Assembly: GCF_035582795.1 (NCBI RefSeq)
Contig: NC_134367.1
Location: 1,056,501 to 1,120,500 of the forward strand
DNA: 64,000 nucleotides
Reading direction: 5' to 3'
From: Mycteria americana
Taxonomy: Eukaryota > Chordata > Aves > Ciconiiformes > Ciconiidae
Shown here: one piece after another, positions 12,102 to 64,000 of the stretch
Numbering within the stretch: the stretch's first letter is position 1
Layout: the number at the start of each line of letters is the position of its first letter
Program-made: the position numbers and the translations under genes
The notes under the pieces: generated by a model
Database searches by the model: none
What the model was told of the DNA's origin: nothing
What the model saw: only the letters and a program-made list of their open reading frames with translations

Positions 12102-14731
12102 AGTTAGAATTAACAATTTATTTTGTACGACAGTGGAATTTTCTGTCATGGATAATGTGCTTGAGTCACCATATTCTCTAGATGCATCAGCAAAAGAGCC
12201 AGGAAAACACTCATTTTCGCCTTGAGTCTGTGAATGGGGTTTATTTTGTCCTGTGCCTTATGTGGAAAGGAACTTTTGTTTTCACTTTTTCTTTCTTTTC
12301 TTCTGGTGGAAGCATGTGCAGGAGACATTACCATCCATACTTGACCATTTTAAAATACTGAACTCTTTTGTGATTGCTTTCTGTAATTGTTGGTGTAATG
12401 CATCGAGGACAAAGGGTGGTGCAAAAAAAAAAAAAAAACATTTAATCTGCTGTGTCTCCTTTTTGGTGATCTAGCCATTCAGAACTGTTCCTGCTGCCAT
12501 TTTTTTTTCCTCACTTGCAGCTCTTTCCTTTTGCCTGCATGCTGCTTTTATTTGCATTTCTTCATGGTGTGATGTGTTAATTAAAAGGATGGCAACGTGG
12601 TATGTTTGCCAAAAATTTAATACAAAGCACTGATTTAGCTTTCAAGGTAAAAATGTTGACGATACCTACTAATTTCCCTCTAGCCAATGTCAGTCCACTA
12701 GTATATCTTCTCTCTCCTCCTGCATAGCCGTTGGGTTTTATGATATGGAAGAGTTATTTGCATGCACTAGTTTTCTATGGAGGGTGATGTGGTTGTCTAC
12801 TTTATGTGTATGAATATAACATGCAATTCCCAAACTGACAGCAGTTAACATGAACTTGTAAGTTCTCTCTTCCCCTTAGCCGCTCCAACCAGCTCTTCGG
12901 TAGCCTAGCAAAAGGCTGAGTGAAACTCGTTTTAAAAAAAAAAAAAAGGAGAAAAAAAAAAAGTTGGCAGTTTTATTTATTACCTCCCTGAAAACTTTCC
13001 ATTTTCCAGTGTTAAAAGCTGAGTCATTGGTACTTGGGTCAGTCTTCCCTCTCTCCCGTGCCGTGGGAACGCGGCGGGTGATCCCGGCAGGGCTGCTGAG
13101 CCCCCCTGGGATTAACTTGCTTTTCCAGCTCGCCTTCTCGCCTCGCCCGCCGCAGCTCCGGGCATTGCCCCGGCCAGGCTCCGCTGTCACCGATGGCGTG
13201 GCTTCGTCCTTTCTGAAAGGAAGGGGGTTAAGGACTGCCAGTCTGACTGTGTCGACTGCTCCTGCCGAACCGGCGTTCAGTCTGCAGGAGCACTTGTACG
13301 TTTACTTGCCTTGCATTTAAAATACCGCCTAGGAGAGCTGCTCCAGCCAAGGACAAAAAGATATTTTAAATAGACACTTCTTCCTCCCCAAGCCTCACGT
13401 TCTCCTTTAACGCTGGACAGGCTTGTGCCTCGCTCTTGTCCGCTTGAGGTTTGGACTGTCTCCGGTAAATCATGAAAGTAGTAAATAACGCTGACTTAAT
13501 TTTAATGAAATGATGGTGTTTGAACTTTAGTTTTGAACGGCTTCCCGTGTAGTAACTTGACCAAGGTGTCTCCCTTTTCCTCTGTATTTTGGCATTCTGT
13601 CTCCGTGTGTGTTAACCCTTCCCAGTCGAGTGGCTGTTGGGGTCGGGCAGGGCGCTGGGACGGGCGGATAAATCGGCACCCTTTCGTTTCTCACGTCCCG
13701 CGCCTGCCGGTCAGCGTTGTAAATAGAGTACGGCTACCTTTTGGTTAAATCTGCACTTTCTAACATTATCAAAAAGGGAAAAATGGAGAATTATGCATCA
13801 AGGTTTTTTTTGTATAATCCTTGTTTTAAACGTGAGCTTTTTATTTGCTTCCAGGGGCTTGGCTCCCTGTGTAAATCCCTCGGGATCCTCTGTAGACGCT
13901 GTGTTCATTGCAAGCCAACAGGTAGAGACAGGCCACTCGCTGGTACTACTAGCTACCACCTCCATTTCCTATTCTCCTTACCCTGTTAATAAACGGAAAT
14001 ATTTCTAGATGGTCTACTTATGTTCGTATAAAAATCATGAATTTTAACTGTGTGGCTTGGCTTTGTTTTGTGTTGTGGAGTGCAAGGCCCAGCCGAGGAG
14101 GAGTGAGCAACAAGAGCTAAAAGAAAAAAAATAATAATAATAATGTTGGAGGAATTTGCAGTAACTTTATTTCTGCTGGTATCTAAACTTCCTGCTAGCT
14201 CGCAAACTAACTGCTTGTGAAACCTCTACTTGGAAGACACCCCCTCCCCAGCCCCGCGCGTGGAATAAAGCCTAAGGCCAGCCTAGAAAAGGATGCGGAA
14301 GCAGCTTTCCCTGCGCCAGCCCTGGCCGTGCCCAGCTTTGCCCGGGGGGGCTTTAGCCCCCCCCGGCCAGCAGAGGAAGGCTCAGCGCTACCTTTTGTCA
14401 CGGCAAAAAGTGTAACTTGATTAAATTGGTCATGATAAACTAAAACCCGAGGTTGAATCTATCCTAGGAGGGTGTTAACCGCTGTCTGTTCAGGGCTGCG
14501 GGGAGCGGTGCGGGGCAGGGGTAAAAGCGGCGCTTCGTGGACTCGGATGGTGGAAAAACAGCATCTACTTAAGGTCTAGGATTAATTCCCATGCCTACAA
14601 TTTTTTACTTAATCTTTTAATATTTTTGCTACTCCACTCTGGCTTTTTATTTAAAACACATTCTTTTGTACCACTTACTGTATCAAATTGTATAAAAGAT
14701 CACTGTCCCATTCTTGGTCATACCAAGAGCA

Positions 14732-14737
14732 AATAAA
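14732..14737 (+). promoter_or_regulatory. RAB10: Distal polyadenylation signal of RAB10
   Basis: AATAAA in the context gagcaaataaaagctttta, at the abrupt change from AT-rich UTR to GC-rich intergenic DNA. Most likely main 3' end of RAB10. Confidence 0.7.
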
Positions 14738-14759
14738 AGCTTTTATAAACTTGCATTGG

Positions 14760-15980
14760 TTACTTCCTCGGCCCCAATAAATTCCCTCTCACCAAGCCTT
14801 GGCCGGGGGGAGAGGGCCCGGCACCGGCCCGGCTTGCGGCTGCCCCTTGGCAGAGGTGGGGACGAGACCCCCCGAGCCTTTGGGCCAGAGAAGAGCTTTG
14901 GGTCTGGGCTGTAGCTGCTCTGGACATACTGATACAACCTGGGAAGCACAGGCTCATCTCTACTTCCAAGAGGTCTGGCTGGGGGTAGAGCTGTTACTTT
15001 CTGTCTTTTCTCTAGAAAAGCTTTAAGCTCTTCTTTTGCCAGGTGCTGCCTAGTGCAACGGCGTGTCTGAGGCTGCCGGCATCTGCCCGTTCTGAACGTG
15101 GAGCCTCCCTGGGTGGGGTACGCCCGGCTCTTGGGTGCAAATCCCCGGCTCCTCGGAGGGGACCTTTCCAAACGCGTTTAAGGAGAGCGGCTGTTGCAGC
15201 CCTTCCCTCTGCACACCCGCAGGTCCCAGCGTGGGTGCCAGCTACGGGCGGGTTTCTCAGCTCTCCAGGAGCCCCTGCCGCCATGCCAGCAGCCGAGCTG
15301 ATGTCCTTCCCCACCCACAGGATCCATTCGCACTTGCCAGTCCCCTCTCCGCAGGCTCTGCTGCCCACGGGGAGCGGGTGCCCCCGGGGTCTCCCACAGC
15401 CTTTGGGCACTCCCGGGTCGGGGATGTCGAGGGGCCTGTCCCCGTCCATCGTGGCATGGGATGGCAGCGCGGGGACGCGCTTCTCCTCCTTCCCTCCCGC
15501 TGCCATGGTGTCGGTAACCGGGAGAGGGTGTTTTTGTGCTGCTGTGGGTAATAAAGCTGCCGCCGAGGCTGTGCGTGCGTCACGGCTGCGGCTGCAGCCC
15601 CTGGCAGCCCGTGGGTCCCCCTTGCTGGGGGACAAGGCCGTGGGGAGCAGCTCAGCGATCCTGAATTCTCCCCACCCCCGGGGACTCATCAGCGTTTTGC
15701 GGTTGCGGAGGGAAGAGTCCATCGCTGGCCGAGTCAACGCGGTTTGGCTGCTGCTGCTGCCACGAGGAGCCGGGGCCTCGCGCACCGCGGCAAGGCCGGG
15801 GGGTCACGGCGTGGCAGCTCTGCGCAGCCACCGCCATTGCCGTGGTGTTTGTGCAAAGGGTTCCCGGGGGCATCGGGGAGAGGGGACCTTCCCCCACAGA
15901 CACCATCCAGTGGCTCTCGGGGTCCTGCTTGTCGGTGTCATCCCTGTCAGTGAGTCTTGGGTCTTCCCTTGTCCTCCTGC
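14760..15980 (+). other. Intergenic GC-rich DNA between RAB10 and GAREM2
   Basis: GC-rich, CpG-rich sequence just after the RAB10 poly(A) signal. Several long open frames cross it on both strands, but they share no recognisable domain, overlap one another and run straight into the neighbouring minisatellite, so I do not call a gene. A lone AATAAA occurs near 15552. Confidence 0.6.
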
Positions 15981-15989
15981 TGCTGCATC

Positions 15990-16575
15990 GTCCCTGCTCC
16001 ATCCCCATTGCCGCTCCATCCCCGTCCCTGCTCCATCCCTATCCCTGCTCCATCCCCATCCCTGCTCCATCCCCGTCCCTGCTCTGTCCCCATCCCTGCT
16101 CCATCCCCGTCCCTGCTCCTTGCCCATCCCTGCTCCGTCCCCATCCCTGCTCCATCCCCGTCCCTGCTCCGTCCCCATCCCTGCTCCATCCCTGTTGCTG
16201 CTCCTTGCCCATCCCTGCTCCGTCCCCATCCCTGCTCCATCCCTGTTGCTGCTCCTTGCCCATCCCTGCTCCGTCCCCGTCCCTGCTCTGTCCCCATCCC
16301 TGCTCCATCCCCGTCCCTGCTCCTTGCCCATCCCTGCTCCGTCCCCATCCCTGCTCCATCCCCGTCCCTGCTCCGTCCCCATCCCTGCTCCATCCCTGTT
16401 GCTGCTCCTTGCCCATCCCTGCTCCGTCCCCATCCCTGCTCCATCCCTGTTGCTGCTCCTTGCCCATCCCTGCTCCGTCCCCGTCCCTGCTCCGTCCCCA
16501 TCCCTGCTCCATCCCTGTCCCTGCTCCTTGCCCATCCCTGCTCCATCCCCATCCCTGCTCTGTCCCCCTCCCTGC
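15990..16575. repeat. 17-bp C-rich minisatellite upstream of GAREM2
   Basis: About 585 bases of tandem variants of a 17-base unit, ccatccccgtccctgct, spaced exactly 17 bases where measured (for example 16028, 16045, 16062). Some units vary as cgtcccc, ctgtcccc or ctgttgctgctccttgccc. Variant order itself repeats in larger blocks. Because 17 is not a multiple of three and the unit lacks stops, several frames on both strands stay open, producing long spurious reading frames such as Ser/Pro/His-rich + strand and GTEQGW-like minus strand translations. Confidence 0.92.
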
Positions 16576-17050
16576 TTCTTCTGGCAAGTTTTTCGGGTGT
16601 CCCAGCAGGTTTGGGCTTTGCCCCGGAGGACCCCGCTGCTGCTCCGATGGCTCCTTCATGTCCCCCCCGCACCAGGACCCCCCACCCTTGTGCCGAGTCA
16701 GGCCCTGGAGAAGGGGTCGGGCTCGCCGGCCCCCATCGCCGGGGGGGTCCCTGCTCCCTGTGCCGCTGCCACTCGTGCCTCGGGTCCGTGCGGCAGCGCT
16801 GGGCCCGGGGGTCCCCGGGGCGTGGGGCGGCGTCGGGCTCCTCTGCCGGTCCCCCACCCGGGGCGTCCGTACCCCCCGGCCCCGCAGCTCCCCCCACGTC
16901 TCGGCCCTTCCAGCCCTGGTGCCTCCTTGGGAAGCCCCCGGCGAGGTCCCAGCGGCTCCGCGCCCCCGCGCTGCCCCCGGGCCGGAGCCGGCAGCGGGAC
17001 GGGGCGGGCTGCGGGTCACCCGCGCCCCCTTCCCTCGGCGGCCAAGGGAA

Positions 17051-24549
<7,499 letters not shown>

Positions 24550-24860
24550 CCGCGTGCCGGGGACCCCCGGACCATGGGGGGTCCCCCAGCCACCTGGACC
24601 ACAGCTCTGCCGTTCTCTCCTCCTGTTCCCGTCCCCTGCCCCGCTCCGGGACACCCCGAGGCGGCAGTGCCTCTGCCCCACGGGCTGCGGGGCTTCCTCC
24701 TCCCTGGCAGCTCAGCCCTATTGCCCAGCCCTCCCTTCCTTTCCGTTTTAACACTGGACGGTAATTTTGGCCCAAAGGGGCTGGAAAATACTGGAGTTTG
24801 CGCTGACTGGTTTAACTTAATCCTTGTGGATTAGCGTAATAAACGTACGGGAGAAAAACG
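24550..24860 (+). other. GAREM2: GAREM2 3' untranslated region
   Basis: A short 3' UTR after the TAG stop, with AATAAA at 24838-24843. The transcript end is expected 10-30 bases later. Confidence 0.75.
24838..24843 (+). promoter_or_regulatory. GAREM2: Polyadenylation signal of GAREM2
   Basis: AATAAA in the context gcgtaataaacgtac, about 290 bases after the stop codon, the only one close by on this strand. Confidence 0.75.
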
Positions 24861-24864
24861 AGCC

Positions 24865-25970
24865 ACCGGAGAAGCTCCTTGCTCGGGGAGGAGGGGGAAA
24901 GGGGCTCTTGGTGGGGAAGGAGGCTCTGGGGGTCTCTCCCATGCACCCCAGGCTCTGGGGGTCTCTCGTGCACCCCACCTCGCCAGGGTGGTGTGTCACG
25001 GTGGTACAGAGGTGCCCCGTGCCCAGCACGTGGCAAGGGACCAGGGGCCTCCACACAAGGGACAGCGTTGCTCTCAGACCTGCTCCGAGCTGCCTGCACC
25101 CCAGGGTGATTTCAGGGGCCTGGAAGGAAGCTCCCCCGCCTGACGGACACGGCCGACCCTGGGAAAGGGAGGCAGAGACCTGCCCTCAGGGCTGCATCCC
25201 CCACCCAAAGCACCCCCCTCTCTCAGGGCCCAGGGCGAGGTGCCCCACAGACCCCCGAGCTCCCCAAGCCCCACTGCTGCACAGAGCTCGACGGAGCCCC
25301 AGCCATGGGGGGGCTGGGACCAGACCTCCCCAGCCCCGACTCCCAGGGTGCAGGGCTGCCCCAGACCAGGCTCACACCCCGCAAGGACAGCTTCTGCAGA
25401 GCCCTCCATGTGGGGGGCAGGTCCCAGGGGCTGCTGCCTCCCCCCAGGGAGGGCTGAAGGCTGGTTTCCAGCTCCGCAGGCAGCCCGATGCCTCCCCCAG
25501 CAGGCCGCAGAGGCAGGATGAGACGACATCTCAGCCTGATTGCGTACCGGCGGCTTTGAGAAACAAGCACAAACGTGACATGAAAATAGCAGCATCACCC
25601 GAGCTCCCAGCCCGAGCCCTAGCAGGGCACAGGAAAAAGGCAGCGAGGCCAGGCCAGCTCCCAAATCACTGACAGGTGCGCAGAGATTTAAAGCCTTTTA
25701 GTTTAAACTGAGCTCTCCCCACGGGGGGACCCTTCTGGCCTTTGGCTGCTTGATTTGCAATTACAGGCGGGCCCATCTGCCAGGATAACCCCGGCGGCAG
25801 CGCTCAGGGCCAGACAAAAGAGCCAGAGGCTCCTCACAGACCCTGATTGATGGCGGAGGTGACAGAGCCGGTCTTTGTTCTGCACTGCCGCCCTCCCCTG
25901 CCTTTCCCCACCCTCCGGCAACTGCCAGCAGCCCCTTTGTGGGTCTCAGCCAGCAAGCACGGAGAGGACC
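24865..25970. other. Intergenic spacer between convergent GAREM2 and HADHA
   Basis: About 1.1 kb of GC-rich DNA between the poly(A) signals of two tail-to-tail genes. A 280-codon + strand frame crosses it, but it has no recognisable domain and a low-complexity composition. I see no gene, RNA or transposon. Confidence 0.65.
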
Positions 25971-25974
25971 CCAG

Positions 25975-26457
25975 AGGATTGCCTGAACGCTTTATTTCCG
26001 ACTCGAGCGGTTCCCTTCCTCGGTGCCGAGAGGCTGGTGCCCCAGTGAGACAGGAGGAGAAGCAGGCATGGAGTCCAAACCCAGGAGACAGCGATCTATT
26101 GCTGGAGGCTTACGGAAAGGCAAGGCCTCAGGGCCAGACGCGTGCTGGATGCTGCCTGCCAGCCCGGGAGCTCTGGAGGTCGCAGCATGGAGGTGACGCA
26201 GAGGAAATTCTCTCTCCCAGCAAGGAGCCACCAGGCCCACGCTGGCATGGGACGGACGTGCCCAGCACACAGGAGCTGATAAGGCACTTGAAATGACTAC
26301 AAAGCCACGAGGCAATCGGCTGCCACCCTCCTTCCTTCCCTGCCTCCTCCCCTGGGTGCTTTGCAGATTAACCTACAGAGAATGGGGTGTTGCTGGAGAG
26401 CCGGTGGTCCCGGCTTGAGCTGTCGGTGCGTCACGGGCAGGCGGCGGCGGGCCACGC
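25975..26457 (-). other. HADHA: HADHA 3' untranslated region
   Basis: Sequence from the TGA stop to just past the AATAAA at 25996-25991. No other gene is visible in it; the exact end is inferred. Confidence 0.7.
25991..25996 (-). promoter_or_regulatory. HADHA: Polyadenylation signal of HADHA
   Basis: TTTATT on the + strand, AATAAA on the minus strand, about 460 bases after the HADHA stop. No nearer copy was seen. Confidence 0.7.
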
Positions 26458-53369
<26,912 letters not shown>

Positions 53370-53899
53370 CTTTGCTGCGCGCGAGGTCGAATGAGGGCGA
53401 GGCCGCCCGGGGCCTTGGCCATTTCATCCCCGCCCGCCCCGCTCCGCCCGCGGCTGCCCGCGGCGCTGCCTGTCCGCTCCGCCGCCGCCGGCTCCCTGCT
53501 CCCTCCCGTTTCTCCGCTCACCGCGAGGTCTCGGGCGTTTCTGATCCATACCCAGGGGAAGCGGCGAGCGGGAGGGCGCGGGCAGGGGCTGCGGGGCGAG
53601 CGGCGTCCCTCAGGCGGGCGGAAGGCAGCCCGGCGGGCGGGGCGGGCGCGGGGCCCTTCCTGAGTGGCGGGGCGGCGGGCGGCGGTGGCGGCAGTGCGGG
53701 GCGGTGCTGAGCCCGGGCGGAGGTGCGGGGCCGGCTTGGGGGGGCGGCGGAGGGGCCCGGGAGGCGGCCTGGGGGCTGCTGAGGTGTCAGGGAGGCGGCG
53801 GCGGCGGGTGGGGGTCGGTCCGTCCGTCCCGGGTGGAGGAGGAGGGGTGGCGGGCGGTGAGTTGCGGTGTTACGTGAGGGGCATGGCGGGGGGGGGGGG

Positions 53900-55557
53900 T
53901 GCGTGCGGCCCCGTGAGTGTGTACTTGAGGGGGGGTGGGGGGCCGTGTGTGCGGCCGAGTGGGTGCGTGGTGTCTGTGGGGTGAGGAGCGGGTGTGGAGC
54001 GGTGGGGGGGTGCAGCTTGTGTGCGCTGTGAGCACACGGGGTGGGTGTGGGGCCTGCGAGTGCGTGTTTCACGGTACCCGTGAAATGTACTGGTTTCACG
54101 TTACCTGTAACGTGTGTTTCACGGTACCTGTGAAATGTACTGGTTTCACGTTACCTGTAACGTGTGTTTCACGGTACCTGTGAAATGTACTGGTTTCACG
54201 TTACCTGTAATGTGCGTTTCACGTTGCCTGTGGAAGGTGCTGCGGTGTGTACGAGGGTCGGGGTGTTGTGTGGGGAGAGGGGACGGGGAGCAGGGGCTGC
54301 TGTGGAAGCCGGGTGGGTGCTGCAGGCTCTGGAAGGAGCTTTGGGCAAGGAGATTGATTTGTGTGCGTGACTTGGGGTGCTGACCTCTGAAAACATGGGG
54401 ATAGTGCGTGTTGTGGGGGTGAGGCCAGTCAGGGCAGCGGGTACGTTCCGGGGAGAGCGGCTGCGCAGCGCGCAAGGCGTGGGTCTGGTTTGGGTACCGA
54501 TTTTGTCAGTTGGGCAGGGAAGATTTGGGGAAAAGTCTCCATCAGGTGTGGAGAGGGAGCTCGGCACAGATGGGGGAAGAGCGCTGTTGCAGAGGGGCGA
54601 TGCGGAGAAAGATGCCGGAGAGGAGGTTTGTTTTCTGGACCTTTACTGACATGAGGAGTCTAGGTTTGGTTTGTGGGATGCCAGCGTAGCTGGAGCGGGC
54701 TGGGGAACGAGGAACGCTGCGTGGCATGTTGTAGGTGCGGAGCTGTAGGGTGTGAGATGTAAATGTGGAAAGGGGTGGCTGGCAGCTTACGCTGGGTTTT
54801 GAGAAGCTGTAGGGAGCTGCAGTACCTGCATGGGCTGGGCTTGGGACTGCAAGCATTTCTCTAACGCTCTAGGGAAAATGTGTGTATTTGGGAGAAAGAG
54901 TGCTTTTCGCTTGAACACTAAAAGCGTGACAGGATAAGGTGAATGTTGCTGTGAAGCAGCCGAAGAGCTGGAGCTGCAAGGACCGTTTTTTGCCCTGGAC
55001 AATAAAAACTGCAGATGAGGATTTGTTTGTAGGGAAACCATGGTTTGGAATGAGCTTTGGGAAAGCTACAGAGGAAGTTTTTGGGGTAGCGGATGCCATC
55101 TTGTTCTGCTTCCCATGGGGATAGGCAACAGAAATTACTGACGTTAGCGTCAATGGTTAAAATGAGGGGTAGCAGCATGAAATTGCGCCAAGGAGAGTCA
55201 TGCTGGCAGCGAGACTGGCTGGGCGCTGGGACAATTTTCCAGTGGGGAAGTGGTGGAACAGTTATTGGGAGGGGAATCGAAAACTGCGCTGGCTGCTGTG
55301 AGTATGGTGCTGGGTCACTGGGGAGACGAGTGTTTATTTACAGGAACATTTGCAGGCCGCAGTCATAAGCCAGACTCCTCGTGTGTTCAGTGGTGTTCAA
55401 AAAGTGTAATAGGAAGTAATTCTCTGTGCTGCTGCCCTTGGAGCGTCTTGCGTTTCTTTGCTTTTTTGGCTCTGTGTGAAGCAGGCAGATCGCTTACCTT
55501 GAAATTGTTCCGAATAGACCAGATTGGACTAATATCAGCCTTTCTCCACCTCTCTAG
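53900..55557 (+). other. HADHB: HADHB intron 1 (approximate)
   Basis: Sequence between the island and the acceptor at 55556-55557. GC-rich at the left, where it holds the 50-bp palindrome array, and AT-richer toward exon 2. No other feature is recognisable. Confidence 0.65.
54064..54240. repeat. 50-bp tandem array of imperfect palindromes, HADHB intron 1
   Basis: Three full copies and a decayed fourth of an exact 50-base unit; acggtacc recurs at 54071, 54121 and 54171. Each unit has two related halves: tttcacggtacctgtgaaa, with TTTCAC/GTGAAA arms, and cacgttacctgtaacgtg, an 8-base perfect inverted repeat with a 2-base centre. Copies differ by very few bases, so the expansion is recent or homogenised. 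Confidence 0.93.
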
Positions 55558-55565
55558 GTATCAAA

Positions 55566-64000
<8,435 letters not shown>

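Larger units (their letters stand above)
11776..14755 (+). other. RAB10: RAB10 3' untranslated region
   Basis: About 3 kb of mainly AT-rich sequence without a credible reading frame follows the RAB10 stop. It holds a 16-bp A run (12423-12438), a second A-rich patch (about 12928-12961), an (ATA)n microsatellite (14131-14144) and four AATAAA hexamers at 12096, 13988, 14264 and 14732. The last, followed within about 20 bases by a GC change, is the likely distal end; the first would give a UTR of roughly 0.35 kb. The 3' limit is inferred from the last hexamer. Confidence 0.75.

Noticed and set aside
13533-14008. Short open frames in the RAB10 3' UTR
   Set aside because: Below 90 codons, no resemblance to known proteins, and inside a UTR bounded by poly(A) signals.
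14743-15785. Overlapping minus-strand frames of 140-257 codons upstream of GAREM2
   Set aside because: High GC removes stops; the translations look like random GC-rich peptides and no splice structure supports them.
24824-25672. A 282-codon + strand frame between GAREM2 and HADHA
   Set aside because: Low-complexity Pro/Arg-rich translation with no recognised domain, in the 3' flank of two convergent genes.
54064-54240. A CRISPR-like array
   Set aside because: The units are contiguous with no unique spacers, and the host is a vertebrate; it is an ordinary tandem repeat.

Overview
The window is vertebrate nuclear DNA and almost certainly avian. It has multi-exon genes with GT-AG introns, CR1-type LINEs as the only clear transposons, compact introns, and very GC-rich, minisatellite-laden stretches typical of bird chromosomes. 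The proteins match their vertebrate orthologues closely. The gene order RAB10 - GAREM2 - HADHA - HADHB is the one known from human 2p23. I cannot name the species.

Layout. (1) 1-14.75 kb, + strand: the 3' two thirds of RAB10 (coding exons 3-6, residues 64-200) with a long AT-rich 3' UTR. The large third intron holds a nearly full-length but broken CR1 LINE in antisense orientation. (2) 14.75-16.6 kb: GC-rich intergenic DNA ending in a 17-bp minisatellite. (3) 16.6-24.85 kb, + strand: GAREM2, six coding exons, 840 codons, with a CpG-island start. Minisatellites lie in or beside the promoter and in introns 1-4. (4) 24.85-25.98 kb: a short tail-to-tail intergenic spacer. (5) 25.98-53.37 kb, - strand: HADHA complete, with 20 coding exons that join without a frame break into 770 codons. 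Two more CR1 3' fragments lie in its introns. (6) 53.0-53.9 kb: a GC-rich head-to-head promoter shared by HADHA and HADHB. (7) 53.4 kb to the right edge, + strand: HADHB, its non-coding first exon inferred and coding exons 2-9 seen (residues 1-270). The remainder lies outside the window.

Function. HADHA and HADHB are the alpha and beta subunits of the mitochondrial trifunctional protein, which carries out the last three steps of long-chain fatty-acid beta-oxidation. Their divergent arrangement suits co-expression of two subunits needed in equal amounts. RAB10 is a vesicle-traffic GTPase, and GAREM2 is a GRB2-binding adaptor of growth-factor signalling. Neither has an obvious functional tie to the HADH pair; the linkage is ancestral synteny.

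I found no convincing previously undescribed system. The most unusual material is the set of distinct tandem repeats packed around GAREM2, and a 50-bp tandem array of imperfect hairpins inside the 5' part of HADHB. All exon limits were read by eye from reading frame plus splice consensus and by comparison with remembered vertebrate proteins; nothing was computed.
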